Shown here in pieces: positions 1 to 8,552 of a DNA stretch of 64,000 nt. How positions within the stretch are numbered: position 1 is the first letter of the stretch; each line of letters begins with the position of its first letter. Where the stretch lies: the NCBI GenBank assembly GCA_017569285.1, contig CP069419.1:1240001-1304000 (forward strand), read 5' to 3'. This DNA is from Clostridiales bacterium. GTDB lineage: Bacteria; Bacillota; Clostridia; Christensenellales; Aristaeellaceae. The notes beneath the pieces were generated by a model. The model ran no database searches. It was not told the origin of the DNA and worked only from the letters and a program-made list of their open reading frames with translations. Made by a program: the position numbers and the translations under genes.

Positions 1-1445
1 TTAAAGTCGTCTTCTTCAACTGTTACAGTGGGTGTTTCAGGATAATAGATCGGAGCCCCTGGCACTTCATCCGGGTCTGTCTGCGTACTGGAGGGCGCTG
101 TGATCGTGTAGGGTAATTGTCCTGCTTCCACCTGAAGGAGATCTGTATTGAAAATAACTTCGACTCCTCTGTTATTCAGGTAATAATATTCAGCAGTGAT
201 ATCATAGATCGTTACCGTGCGGAACTTAGCTACAACCACCATATCGCCGTTGACAACGGTGTCGGCGGTCACTTCTGTGTCAGTGCCCTTAATAACCCAC
301 TTTTCGAAGGCTTTACCCGCCACGAAAGGATCCTGGGGCATCGTAGCGATGGCTTCGCCTCCCGTGCGGAAGAACTGAGACAACCGTTCCTGTTCTTCTC
401 CACCATTCTCAACAATAAAGGTGACGGAGAACATATCAATAAATTGTGCGTCAAGAACGAGATCAGAGGTAACCTCTTCGCCTCCGACATATTCTGTTTC
501 ATCGACATACCAGCCTTCAAACTGCTTGCCTTCAATTACAGGGTCAGCAGGCAAAATCAGTTCGTCACCTATATAATATGTACCGGTCTGGTAAACATCG
601 TCACCTGTCTTAAATGTAACGGTAAATACATTTTGGTCATATGCTGCCCAGACAGCTGTATCTTCGCTAACAGCCACCTGATTGTTATAATCTTCGTTAG
701 TATTAGTCTTTTTATCGTAGTAGACCCATTTGCCAGTATACCCGGCCTTTTCGGGTACAGCAGGAAGGTCATTGACGCAGTAGTGGGTATCCGCATCAAC
801 GGTCCTTATTGTTACAGTCTCAGTTTTATCCGCATTTGTATAGAATGTGATGGTATAAGTAATCCTTTTATAACCAGCAACAATATCCAGATCATTCCCG
901 ACAACATAATCACTGGTCACTTGTTCGCCTGCGCTCCACTCAGCACTCTGGCCGGTTTGAGTTGCAATACCTATCCCCCAATAGCCATCTTTATAATCAT
1001 CACGAGCCGGAACAGCAGGAAGATCTCCGATTGCTTCACCGTCAGGGACCTGTTTGGTTTCAATCACGTCTCCGTTATGGTTCCGGAAGCGGACTTCCCA
1101 ACCGTACTTGGGCACGAATTCCATGTCAGAAGTAGGTCTATACTGTGTCGAGAACCATACCCCAACAGCTTCGCAGTACCAGCCTATGAATTGCTGGCCT
1201 TCCGGCGCCGGATCAGGATCAGGAGCTGGATTATTGATCATATTGCCCGCCGGGACAAAATTATCACCTGCGGGTATATCCTTAAATGAGATATGGTAGG
1301 TCCCAGCACCTGCGCGCAACGGTTGGCTGGTGATGCGGCCTTCGCCTGCCGCGAATGCGCCTGCCGGAATCATCTGGAAGATCATCATCAGGGACATGAC
1401 AATCGCCAGAAGCCTTTTCTTCATGCTGTAGTACTCGTTATTCAT
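1..1445 (-). CDS. Exported InlB B-repeat (Listeria-Bacteroides repeat) surface protein, partial
   Basis: The reverse strand is open from the window edge to an ATG at 1445, giving about 481 residues with the C-terminus missing. AGGAGG lies 9 bases before the ATG; an internal ATG at 1424 starts the signal-peptide core (MKKRLLAIVMSLMMIF, then AFAAG). The mature part carries at least four repeats of the InlB B-repeat type, recognisable by F-x-G/K-W followed by a Y/V-rich strand (GQQFIGW, GYTGKW, GKQFEGW, GKAFEKW). Such repeats occur in secreted and cell-wall proteins of Bacillota and usually mediate surface display or protein contact. A cell-wall anchor, if any, would lie beyond the window. It is 89 bp downstream of another exported protein on the same strand, so the two may be co-transcribed. 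Binding partner unknown. Confidence 0.85.
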   Translation of the reverse strand, partial: MNNEYYSMKKRLLAIVMSLMMIFQMIPAGAFAAGEGRITSQPLRAGAGTYHISFKDIPAGDNFVPAGNMINNPAPDPDPAPEGQQFIGWYCEAVGVWFSTQYRPTSDMEFVPKYGWEVRFRNHNGDVIETKQVPDGEAIGDLPAVPARDDYKDGYWGIGIATQTGQSAEWSAGEQVTSDYVVGNDLDIVAGYKRITYTITFYTNADKTETVTIRTVDADTHYCVNDLPAVPEKAGYTGKWVYYDKKTNTNEDYNNQVAVSEDTAVWAAYDQNVFTVTFKTGDDVYQTGTYYIGDELILPADPVIEGKQFEGWYVDETEYVGGEEVTSDLVLDAQFIDMFSVTFIVENGGEEQERLSQFFRTGGEAIATMPQDPFVAGKAFEKWVIKGTDTEVTADTVVNGDMVVVAKFRTVTIYDITAEYYYLNNRGVEVIFNTDLLQVEAGQLPYTITAPSSTQTDPDEVPGAPIYYPETPTVTVEEDDF

Positions 1446-1534
1446 TACCCGCATCCTCCTTGGATGTTTCGACGTCTCTATACGGTTTTACCCGGGGCGA
1501 TTTTCCCGTCCCGGGATAGCATGTTGATTCCTGG

Positions 1535-3109
1535 TCAATAGTAGTAGACTGACAGGCGCCAATCCCAACTCATACTTTCCGCCGACGCGCTGAACGTATA
1601 CGAATCCTCACACGCACCGCTGACATCCAGGAAGCCGGCTCCGTCATGCTTGTCGCATTCCCATTGATACCTGATCTCAAATCCGTCAAAGCCTTCAATC
1701 CGGCTGGTCAGGGTCACAGGCTCCCCAACACGGACTGTTTTCCTGCGGGAGGTAAAGATCGTCACCTTCATGTTGGCCGTGGGATCTTCCGCTTCTTCCT
1801 CAGCAGGAACTTCTTCCCCTGTTCCATCAGGTTCTTCTTCTATGGGCTTTTCCTCTGCAACGTCATCTGTTGGCAGCAGATAGGAACGAATATCCTCGAT
1901 GAAGATATATCCTTCTGTTTCGCCGACAATGACCTTCACCCAATCATCTTCAACCTCAATCACTACGATTTCGGTATCCTTTTCCACATCCGCAATGATG
2001 GGAGACATACCGTCCGCTGCTTCACGAAGGCTTACGATCTCCTGGTCCGGATCGGTCAGGACAATCCTGGTATATTCATCCAGCCCGAGAGGCGTTTCAT
2101 ACTCTTCGAGTTCCTCAAGGCTTGGGGTTTTCACGTTTTCAGTTTTTTCAACTTTGGGTTCTTCTGCAGCATTCTTCTTCTCAATAGGCTCATTTATGAT
2201 TATTTCTTCTCTGGCAGGCTCTTCTCCTGCAGGATCCTCGTCTTCAGTCTCTTCAGCCTCGGGTTCTTCTGCTTCGGATTCCTCAACTGCAGGTTCCTGG
2301 ATTTCGGGTTCTTCTGCCACAGGCTCTTCGACTTCGGATTCCTCGATCGCAGGTTCCTCGACTACGGGCTCTTCAGCTTCAGGCTCTTCAGCTTCAGACT
2401 CCTCGGCTGCAGGCTCCTGGACTGCGTGTTCCTCAGCCACAGGCTCTTTGGCTTCGGCTTCCTCTGCTGCAGGTTCCTCAACTTCAGGCTCTTCAGCTTC
2501 AGACTCCTCGACTGCAGGCTCCTGGGCTTCGGATTCTTCTGCCACAGGCTCTTCGACTGCCGATTCCTCGATCACAGGTTCCTCGACTTCGGGTTCTTCT
2601 GCTTTGGGCTCCTCAACTGCAGGTTCATCGGCTTCGGTTTCCAGTTCGGGAACAATATAGTTCAGGAGCGAAGTGGTTCCGTCTTCCAGGCGGAAACGGA
2701 TTTCCTTGCCGATCAGTTCGCTTCCGGGCACAATCAGGAGCGTCTGGGAATCGATTTCAATCCGGGTCCACTTTTCGTCGGCCTGGCCGGGATTTTTCAT
2801 TTCCCAAATGACACTTCCGACAAGCTTCGGTTCTACCACAGCCGTCAGGAAAATCTTCCCGTCCCGTTGGGCCGCGGCAATACGGGCAGTATACGTTACT
2901 TTTTCTTCTTCCGGTTCAGCGGCAGGCCCTTCAGCGGGATTTTCCGTAACTTCTTCCGCTGGTTCGGTTTCCTGGACAAATTCTGCCACCGGAGCCAGGT
3001 CCGTGGGCGTGGCAACACTGTCCTCTGCCAGAATAGATACAGGCAGCAGGCCCGCGATCATCACAAGTACGCAGGTGATTGCTGTCCACTGTTTCAAAGT
3101 CTTTTTCAT
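1535..3109 (-). CDS. Exported protein with Glu/Pro repeat, SH3-like and Ig-like domains
   Basis: 524 residues, starting at the ATG at 3109, which has GGGAGG 7 bases upstream; the frame stays open further upstream but without a ribosome site. Residues 1-28 are a Sec signal peptide (ends VSILA). A middle region, roughly residues 150-330, is an imperfect EEP-x-x-EEP/EES repeat, strongly acidic and probably extended. It is followed by an SH3-like segment (about 345-410, with DDWVKVIVGETEGYI) and a C-terminal Ig-like domain containing YQWECDK. The C-terminus ends in SWDWRLSVYYY, with no LPxTG. The acidic stretch looks like a spacer holding the C-terminal domains away from the cell. Function unknown; the SH3-like part may bind peptidoglycan, which is inference. 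Confidence 0.85.
   Translation of the reverse strand: MKKTLKQWTAITCVLVMIAGLLPVSILAEDSVATPTDLAPVAEFVQETEPAEEVTENPAEGPAAEPEEEKVTYTARIAAAQRDGKIFLTAVVEPKLVGSVIWEMKNPGQADEKWTRIEIDSQTLLIVPGSELIGKEIRFRLEDGTTSLLNYIVPELETEADEPAVEEPKAEEPEVEEPVIEESAVEEPVAEESEAQEPAVEESEAEEPEVEEPAAEEAEAKEPVAEEHAVQEPAAEESEAEEPEAEEPVVEEPAIEESEVEEPVAEEPEIQEPAVEESEAEEPEAEETEDEDPAGEEPAREEIIINEPIEKKNAAEEPKVEKTENVKTPSLEELEEYETPLGLDEYTRIVLTDPDQEIVSLREAADGMSPIIADVEKDTEIVVIEVEDDWVKVIVGETEGYIFIEDIRSYLLPTDDVAEEKPIEEEPDGTGEEVPAEEEAEDPTANMKVTIFTSRRKTVRVGEPVTLTSRIEGFDGFEIRYQWECDKHDGAGFLDVSGACEDSYTFSASAESMSWDWRLSVYYY
2207..2640 (-). repeat. Glu/Pro-coding imperfect tandem repeats
   Basis: Within the coding sequence, units of roughly 15 and 30 bp encode EEP or EES followed by small and acidic residues. 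Neighbouring units differ by point changes, as expected for a slippage-prone spacer repeat. It is coding, with no regular unique spacers, so it is not a CRISPR array. Confidence 0.8.
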
Positions 3110-3557
3110 CGTTCTTCCTCCCATGCCGGTAAACTTGAATTTATCGTCAAATTCGTCCTTTATACGCTTTTGCATGTATAATATAGTACATTCAGTCCAT
3201 CAGTTGTCCAACTAAATACAGTCAAATTCAACGTTTCAACCCTCTTTGGGGTAATTTTTTTGGCTTTTCCGAAAAAAAGTCAAAAACCTTACATTTCGTC
3301 TTTATTATATGCATAAATAGTTGCACAGATTGTTACATACATCTTGATGCACATTGTTTTTGCAGAAAAATTATGCATAAAATTGTTATTTTTTATTTTT
3401 GAGTAACTTAAATTCTGCTCTTAAGGGCTTTTCTCTGACTTGCAAACGAAATCCGTTTTGTGTTGTTTCTTCTTGTAAATACTAGCCGCCGGCTCCATTT
3501 ATGGCGCCGGCGGCGGGTACATGTGGATTGGAATTTCGGTTACATGGCTCGTGTTTT
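3110..3557. other. A+T-rich intergenic region
   Basis: About 450 bp without a believable gene. The left part holds the promoter region of the leftward exported protein (TATATTATA-like -10 near 3178-3188, no clear -35). The middle is unusually A+T rich compared with the rest of the window. The right part holds the hairpin after pyrG. A 65-codon minus-strand frame (3482-3679) overlaps the pyrG end and looks spurious. Confidence 0.6.
3485..3514 (-). terminator. Hairpin downstream of pyrG
   Basis: A perfect 9-bp stem (GCCGCCGGC, 3485-3493, with GCCGGCGGC, 3506-3514) lies about 45 bp after the pyrG stop. No clean U-run follows on the minus strand, so it may end or stabilise the transcript rather than be a classic intrinsic terminator. 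Confidence 0.5.
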
Positions 3558-5159
3558 TCATTCTTTCTGAATTGCTGCTCCGATGAACCCCAGGAAGAGG
3601 GGATGGGGGCGGTTCGGGCGGCTCTTGAATTCGGGGTGGAACTGAACGCCGATGAAGAAGTCTTCGCTTGGGATTTCAACAGTCTCCACCAGGCGGCCGT
3701 CCGGGGAAAGTCCGGAGAGACAGAGGCCGGCGGCCTGGAGGGTATCCCGGTATTCGTTGGCGAATTCGTAGCGGTGGCGGTGGCGCTCGCTGATTTCTTC
3801 CTTTTTGTAGAAGCCGGCGATTTTCGTATCAGGGCGGAGGATGCACGGGTATTTGCCCAGGCGCAGGGTACCGCCCTTGTCGATCTCGTCGTTCTGGCCC
3901 GGCATGAAGTTGATCACCTGGTAGGAAGAGGTTTCATCAAACTCATGGGAGTTTGCGCCAGAGAGGTGTGCGCAGTTCCGGGCGTACTCGATCACGGCAA
4001 TCTGCATGCCCAGGCAGATGCCGAAGTATGGGAGATGGTGCTCCCGGGCATATTGGGCAGTGAGGATCATGCCCTCGATGCCGCGGCCGCCGAATCCGCC
4101 GGGGACGATCACGCCATGGAGGGGCGCCATTGTGCTTTTTATGTTTTCTTTTGTGAGTGTTTCGGAATCGATCCAGGTGATTTCCACCCGGGCGTCCAGC
4201 GCGTATCCGGCATGGCGGAGCGCCTCCGCCACGGACAGGTAGGCGTCATGCAGCTGGACGTATTTCCCCACCAGGCCGATCTTTACCGTCTTGTTCTGGT
4301 GGCGGACGCGCTCCACCATCTCCCGCCAGTCCTTCAGGTCCGGCTGCGGGGCGTCAATATGCAGCTCCCGGCAGACAATTCCGGAGAGGTGGGCTTCCTC
4401 GAGCATGAGGGGAGCCGCATAGAGGATCGGGAGCGTGACGTTCTCGATCACGCAGTCGGGTTTGACGTTGCAGAAGTGGGCGATCTTGGTGAAGATCGAT
4501 CCGTCGGTAATCTTCTCGTCCACCCGCAGGACGATAATGTTCGGGTTGATGCCCATTCCCTGCAGTTCCTTGACGGAGTGCTGGGTGGGTTTGGATTTGT
4601 GCTCCCCGCTGGCCTTCAGGTACGGGACGAGGGTCACGTGGACGTACAGGGAGTTCTCCCTTCCGACCTCCAGGCCTACCTGGCGGATGGCTTCGATGAA
4701 CGGCTGGCTTTCAATGTCGCCGATCGTGCCGCCGATTTCGGTGATCACCACATCCGCGTCCGTCTTTTCGCCGACGCGGTAGATGAAACGCTTGATTTCA
4801 TCCGTGATATGCGGAATCGTCTGCACGGTGCTGCCCAGGTAGCCGCCTTCCCGCTCCTTCCGGATCACGTTGGAGTAGACCTTGCCGGTGGTCAGGTTGG
4901 AATACTTGTTCAGGTCCTCGTCAATAAACCGCTCATAATGGCCCAGGTCTAGGTCGGTTTCCGCGCCGTCCTCGGTCACGTACACCTCGCCGTGCTGGTA
5001 GGGGCTCATCGTCCCGGGGTCCACATTGATATACGGGTCCAGTTTCTGGGCCGCAACCTTCAGGCCCCGGGCCTTCAGCAGGCGCCCCAGGGATGCCGCC
5101 GTAATTCCCTTTCCCAGTCCGGATACCACACCGCCGGTTACAAAGATATACTTCGTCAT
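3558..5159 (-). CDS. pyrG: CTP synthase
   Basis: 533 residues, the usual length for PyrG, which makes CTP from UTP, ATP and glutamine in the cytosol. The ATG at 5159 has GGAGGAG upstream and starts the canonical [18 protein letters not shown]; the frame is open upstream but that part is not PyrG. The N-terminal synthase domain has the P-loop [10 protein letters not shown]. The C-terminal class I glutamine amidotransferase domain has the nucleophile loop FGICLGMQ and the His/Glu pair in FHPE. All key motifs look intact. It is the last gene of a leftward run of glutamine-related genes and has its own promoter and a terminator-like leader, so attenuation is likely. The G-reiteration mechanism known from Bacillus pyrG is not supported, because the predicted start is not a run of G. 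Confidence 0.97.
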   Translation of the reverse strand: MTKYIFVTGGVVSGLGKGITAASLGRLLKARGLKVAAQKLDPYINVDPGTMSPYQHGEVYVTEDGAETDLDLGHYERFIDEDLNKYSNLTTGKVYSNVIRKEREGGYLGSTVQTIPHITDEIKRFIYRVGEKTDADVVITEIGGTIGDIESQPFIEAIRQVGLEVGRENSLYVHVTLVPYLKASGEHKSKPTQHSVKELQGMGINPNIIVLRVDEKITDGSIFTKIAHFCNVKPDCVIENVTLPILYAAPLMLEEAHLSGIVCRELHIDAPQPDLKDWREMVERVRHQNKTVKIGLVGKYVQLHDAYLSVAEALRHAGYALDARVEITWIDSETLTKENIKSTMAPLHGVIVPGGFGGRGIEGMILTAQYAREHHLPYFGICLGMQIAVIEYARNCAHLSGANSHEFDETSSYQVINFMPGQNDEIDKGGTLRLGKYPCILRPDTKIAGFYKKEEISERHRHRYEFANEYRDTLQAAGLCLSGLSPDGRLVETVEIPSEDFFIGVQFHPEFKSRPNRPHPLFLGFIGAAIQKE

Positions 5160-5202
5160 ACTGCTCTCCTCCGCATCATCGGTCCGCGCCATTGCTTTCC
5201 GC

Positions 5203-5261
5203 CCAAAAAATAAAAACAAAAAGAAAGGGCAAGAGCGCCGTTTGCACGGCGCCCTTGCCTT
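5203..5261 (-). terminator. Terminator-like attenuator in the pyrG leader
   Basis: On the minus strand a stem of about 13 bp with one mismatch (arms 5227-5240 and 5247-5260, 6-base loop) is followed by a long U-rich run (5203-5226). It begins within a few bases of the transcription start predicted from the pyrG promoter at 5271-5299, and pyrG starts about 45 bp beyond it. Transcripts from that promoter would therefore stop before pyrG unless the hairpin is prevented. Confidence 0.75.
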
Positions 5262-5270
5262 GTTGGGGAT

Positions 5271-5299
5271 ATCTTACACCCGGGCCGCGGGCATGTCAA
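5271..5299 (-). promoter_or_regulatory. pyrG promoter
   Basis: On the minus strand, TTGACA (5294-5299), a 17-bp spacer and TAAGAT (5271-5276). The predicted start is near 5264, directly ahead of the attenuator hairpin. Confidence 0.8.
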
Positions 5300-5300
5300 T

Positions 5301-5322
5301 ATTCCGCATGCATTCCCGCTGT
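5301..5322. promoter_or_regulatory. Shared upstream motif, pyrG copy
   Basis: 22-bp sequence ending ATTCCCGCTGT on the + strand, 1 bp from the pyrG -35. It aligns without gaps to copies at 14971-14992 (17 of 22 identical) and 15017-15038. Probably a binding site for a shared regulator. Confidence 0.6.
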
Positions 5323-5394
5323 ACTGGTTTGGATTGGGTTTGTTGGGGTTGTTGCCGTTGTTGTCGCTGCTGTTGTTGTTTTTGTCTTTGGCTG

Positions 5395-6588
5395 TTATTT
5401 CAGGGATTCCAGCAGGCGGTACATGCGTTCCGCGGCGGTCCTGGTCTCGTCGGCGTGGCCGAAGGCGGACAGGCGGAAGAAACCTTCCCCGCAGGGGCCG
5501 AAGCCTTCCCCGGGGGTGCCCACCACCTGGATGTCGTTCAGCATCCGGTCGAAGAATTCCCAGCTGCCCATGCCTTTGGGGCAGCGCATCCAGACGTAGG
5601 GCGCGTTCTTCCCGCCCCAGTATTCGATACCGGCTTTGTCCAGCGCGTCCATGAGGACCCGGGCATTGTTCTTGTAATAGTGGATATTCTTTTTGATCTG
5701 CTCCTGGCCTTCCGGGGTGAATACGGCAGTGCCGCCCTTCTGGATAATGTAGGAAACGCCGTTCGTTTTCGTGGTGCGGTTGCGCACCCACATCGCGTTC
5801 AGGTTCATGCCGCCGCGCTCCAGGTCCAGGGGGATCACGGTGTAGCCCAGGCGGGTGCCGGTGAATCCGGCGGTCTTGGACAGGGAGCAGATCTCAATCG
5901 CGCAGGTGCGTGCGCCCTCGATTTCAAAAATGCTGTGGGGCAGGCGGTCATCCTCGATGAACGCTTCGTATGCCGCATCAAAGAGGATTACCGCGCCGCA
6001 GGCATTGGCCCAGTCCACCCATTTCTTCAGTTGTTCCCGGGAGTAGACGGCGCCGGTGGGGTTGTTCGGGGAGCACAGGTAAATCAGGTCGGCGTCCGGA
6101 TTTTCCTCCGGGGTCGGCAGGAAACCGTTCTCCGGTCCGGCGGACAGCGTGGTGATCCTCCGCCCGGCCATGATGTTCGCGTCCAGGTAGGCGGGATACG
6201 CCGGCTCCATGATGCAGGCGGCCGATTCACGGCTGAACAGGTCCAGGATATCGCCCAGCTCATCGCTCGCGCCGCTGGAGACAAACACCTCCGCCGTCTG
6301 CAGGGAGATGCCCCGACCGGCGTAGTAGTTTGCCACCGCTTCCCGGAAGAAGGGCATGCCGGGTTCCGGCGTATAGCCCTGGAAGCGCTCCGCACTTCCC
6401 TGGTCGTCCGCCGCTTCGTGCAGGGCTTTCACCGCCGCGTCGCACAGCGGCAGGGATACGTCCCCGATGCCGAGCCGGTACACCGGTTCGCCGGGATGGG
6501 CTTCCTTGTATGCCTTCACCTTCTGGCCGATCCGGTAGAAAAGGTAGGATTCCTTCAGCTTCGCGTAGTTGTCGTTGACCTTGATCAT
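5395..6588 (-). CDS. dapL: LL-diaminopimelate aminotransferase
   Basis: 397 residues from the ATG at 6588 (AAGGAG upstream), the normal DapL length. It is a fold-type I PLP enzyme converting tetrahydrodipicolinate to LL-diaminopimelate in one step, using glutamate, for lysine and peptidoglycan. Visible features: YRLGIGDVSLPL near the N-terminus, SSGASDELGDIL, CSPNNPTG, the aspartate in LFDAAYE, and the PLP lysine in SLSKTAGFTGTRLGY. It lies 44 bp after glmS on the same strand; both feed peptidoglycan synthesis and both depend on glutamate or glutamine. A close aminotransferase of other specificity cannot be fully excluded, but the motifs and length fit DapL well. Confidence 0.92.
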   Translation of the reverse strand: MIKVNDNYAKLKESYLFYRIGQKVKAYKEAHPGEPVYRLGIGDVSLPLCDAAVKALHEAADDQGSAERFQGYTPEPGMPFFREAVANYYAGRGISLQTAEVFVSSGASDELGDILDLFSRESAACIMEPAYPAYLDANIMAGRRITTLSAGPENGFLPTPEENPDADLIYLCSPNNPTGAVYSREQLKKWVDWANACGAVILFDAAYEAFIEDDRLPHSIFEIEGARTCAIEICSLSKTAGFTGTRLGYTVIPLDLERGGMNLNAMWVRNRTTKTNGVSYIIQKGGTAVFTPEGQEQIKKNIHYYKNNARVLMDALDKAGIEYWGGKNAPYVWMRCPKGMGSWEFFDRMLNDIQVVGTPGEGFGPCGEGFFRLSAFGHADETRTAAERMYRLLESLK

Positions 6589-6632
6589 CCTGGTAGTCTC
6601 CTTGGTTTTTCCTTTTGGGGATTTTGGGGATG

Positions 6633-8501
6633 TTATTCCACCGTTACGCTCTTGGCCAGGTTCCGGGGCTTGTCCACGTCCAGGCCGCGGTTGACGCTGG
6701 TGTAGTAGCCAAGCAGCTGCAGCGGCACCACCGCGAGGGACGCGGTGAAGTGCTCGTCCGTCTTCGGGATGTAGACGGTGAAGTTCGCGGTATCCTCGAC
6801 GGAGAAGTTGCCGTTGGTGGTCACGCCCATCAGGAAAGCGCCGCGGCTCTTGCACTCCACCATGTTGGACACGGTCTTCTCGTACAGGCCGGACTGGGTC
6901 AGCACACCGATGACCAGCGTGTTGTTTTCGATCAGGGAGATCGTGCCGTGCTTCAGCTCGCCGGCTGCATAGGCTTCGGAATGGATATAGCTGATTTCCT
7001 TCATCTTCAGGCTGCCTTCCAAGCTGATCGCGTAGTCCAGCCCGCGGCCGATGAAGAAGATATCATGGGCGTTGGCGATCTTGGAGGAGAACCACTGCAG
7101 GCGTTCCTTCTCGTCCAGCACCCGGCGGATCTTCTCCGGCAGGGTCAGCATTTCCCCGGTGTAGCGCGTGTATTCCTCATCCGTAATCTCCCCGCGGACG
7201 CCGGCCATGTGGATGGCCAGCGCATAGGCCGCCACCAGCTGGGCGCTGTAGGCCTTGGTGGTCGCGACGGCAATCTCCGGGCCGGCCATGGTGTAGAGTA
7301 CATGGTCCGCCTCCCGGGCGATGGTGGAGCCGATTACGTTCACGATGGCCAGGGTCTTCGCGCCGCGCTCCTTCGCCACGCGCAGCGCGGCCAGGCTGTC
7401 CGCCGTCTCGCCGGACTGGGAGATGACGATTACCAGCGTGTTTGCCACCATCGGGGCGTTTCTGTATCTGAATTCGGATGCAAGTTCCACCCGAACCGGT
7501 ATTTTGGCGATATCTTCGATGACATATTGGGCAGCCATCCCCACATGCCAGGCAGATCCGCATGCGACGATATCCACCTGCGGGATGGCTTTGATCTCCT
7601 CGTCCGTCAGTCCTGCCGCGCTCAGGTCGATCCGCCCGTCGTGAATCAGGGAGCTGAGGGTATCGCGGACGGCTTCCGGCTGCTCGTGGATCTCCTTGAG
7701 CATGAAGTGCTCGTATCCGCCCTTCTCCGCCGCGGCCGCGTCCCAGGTGATCTCCGTCAGCGGAAGCTCCACCTCGTCGCCGTTCAGGTCGTAGAAGCGG
7801 ATCTGCCCGGGGGAGATCCGCGCGGCCTGCAGGTTGTCGATGTAGTACACGCTGCGGGTGAACTTCAGGATGGCCGGAACGTCCGAGGCCAGGTATGCCT
7901 CATCGTCCGAGGCGCCGATGATCAGGGGAGAATCCTTGCGGGCGGCGAAGATCTCATCCGGGTAGTCCTTGAACATCAGGGCCAGGGCATAGCTTCCGCG
8001 CACCCGGACCATGGTCCGGGTAATCGCGTCAATCGGCCCGATCTTATATTTTTTATAGTAGTAGTCCACCAGCTTCACCACCACCTCGGTGTCGGTGTCG
8101 CTGTAGAAGGAGTATCCGTGCCGGAGGAGTTTTTCCTTCAGCTCGATATAGTTTTCGATAATCCCGTTGTGGACGCCGGCCACGTCAGATTCCACCGCAC
8201 CGCAGGCGGAGCCCGTGCAGTTGCCGCTCACATGCGGGTGCGCATTGGTCATGCTCGGATCCCCGTGGGTCGCCCAGCGGGTATGGCCGATTCCGCAGCA
8301 GCCCGGCAGGGCGCGTCCCTGGTCCGTCTTGTCCGCCAGGTGGTACAGCTTGCCCGTGGCCTTCACAATCTCCGCCAGTTCCGAGCCGTTCCGCACCGCC
8401 AGTCCCGCGGAATCATACCCGCGGTATTCCAGCTTTTCCAGTCCTTCCAGGAGAATCGGGGCGGCCTGCCGCCTTCCGGTATATCCTACGATTCCGCACA
8501 T
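6633..8501 (-). CDS. glmS: Glutamine-fructose-6-phosphate aminotransferase (isomerizing)
   Basis: 622 residues. Starts MCGIVGYTG, with Cys2 as the nucleophile of the class II glutaminase domain after Met removal; the ATG at 8501 has GGAG upstream. Further motifs: LEYRGYDSAG, GHTRWATHG and HNGIIENY. Two SIS sugar-isomerase domains follow (EIHEQP..., SQSGETADS, and the C-terminal KSVTVE ending). It makes glucosamine-6-phosphate for cell-wall amino sugars. It follows gltB by 51 bp on the same strand, which leaves no room for a glmS ribozyme, so control by that riboswitch can be ruled out here. A short insert (around residues 90-105, with NCTGSACG) lies between two glutaminase motifs and does not disturb them. 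Confidence 0.96.
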   Translation of the reverse strand: MCGIVGYTGRRQAAPILLEGLEKLEYRGYDSAGLAVRNGSELAEIVKATGKLYHLADKTDQGRALPGCCGIGHTRWATHGDPSMTNAHPHVSGNCTGSACGAVESDVAGVHNGIIENYIELKEKLLRHGYSFYSDTDTEVVVKLVDYYYKKYKIGPIDAITRTMVRVRGSYALALMFKDYPDEIFAARKDSPLIIGASDDEAYLASDVPAILKFTRSVYYIDNLQAARISPGQIRFYDLNGDEVELPLTEITWDAAAAEKGGYEHFMLKEIHEQPEAVRDTLSSLIHDGRIDLSAAGLTDEEIKAIPQVDIVACGSAWHVGMAAQYVIEDIAKIPVRVELASEFRYRNAPMVANTLVIVISQSGETADSLAALRVAKERGAKTLAIVNVIGSTIAREADHVLYTMAGPEIAVATTKAYSAQLVAAYALAIHMAGVRGEITDEEYTRYTGEMLTLPEKIRRVLDEKERLQWFSSKIANAHDIFFIGRGLDYAISLEGSLKMKEISYIHSEAYAAGELKHGTISLIENNTLVIGVLTQSGLYEKTVSNMVECKSRGAFLMGVTTNGNFSVEDTANFTVYIPKTDEHFTASLAVVPLQLLGYYTSVNRGLDVDKPRNLAKSVTVE

Positions 8502-8552
8502 ATTCCCAGCTCCTTTGCACGCCGCGCGGTTTTTCTTTTATACTATATACTA

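Noticed and set aside
117-1289. 390-codon + strand frame at the left edge
   Set aside because: Opposite the InlB-repeat protein, which has a signal peptide, a ribosome site and repeats; the + frame has none.
2207-2640. CRISPR array
   Set aside because: Repeats are in-frame Glu/Pro codons with no constant repeat length or unique spacers.
5203-5264. CTP-sensing G-reiteration attenuator as in Bacillus pyrG
   Set aside because: The predicted start is A-rich, with no initial GGG, and the terminator arm lacks the matching pyrimidine run.
8502-8552. glmS ribozyme upstream of glmS
   Set aside because: Only 51 bp separate gltB and glmS, too short, and no ribozyme core is visible.
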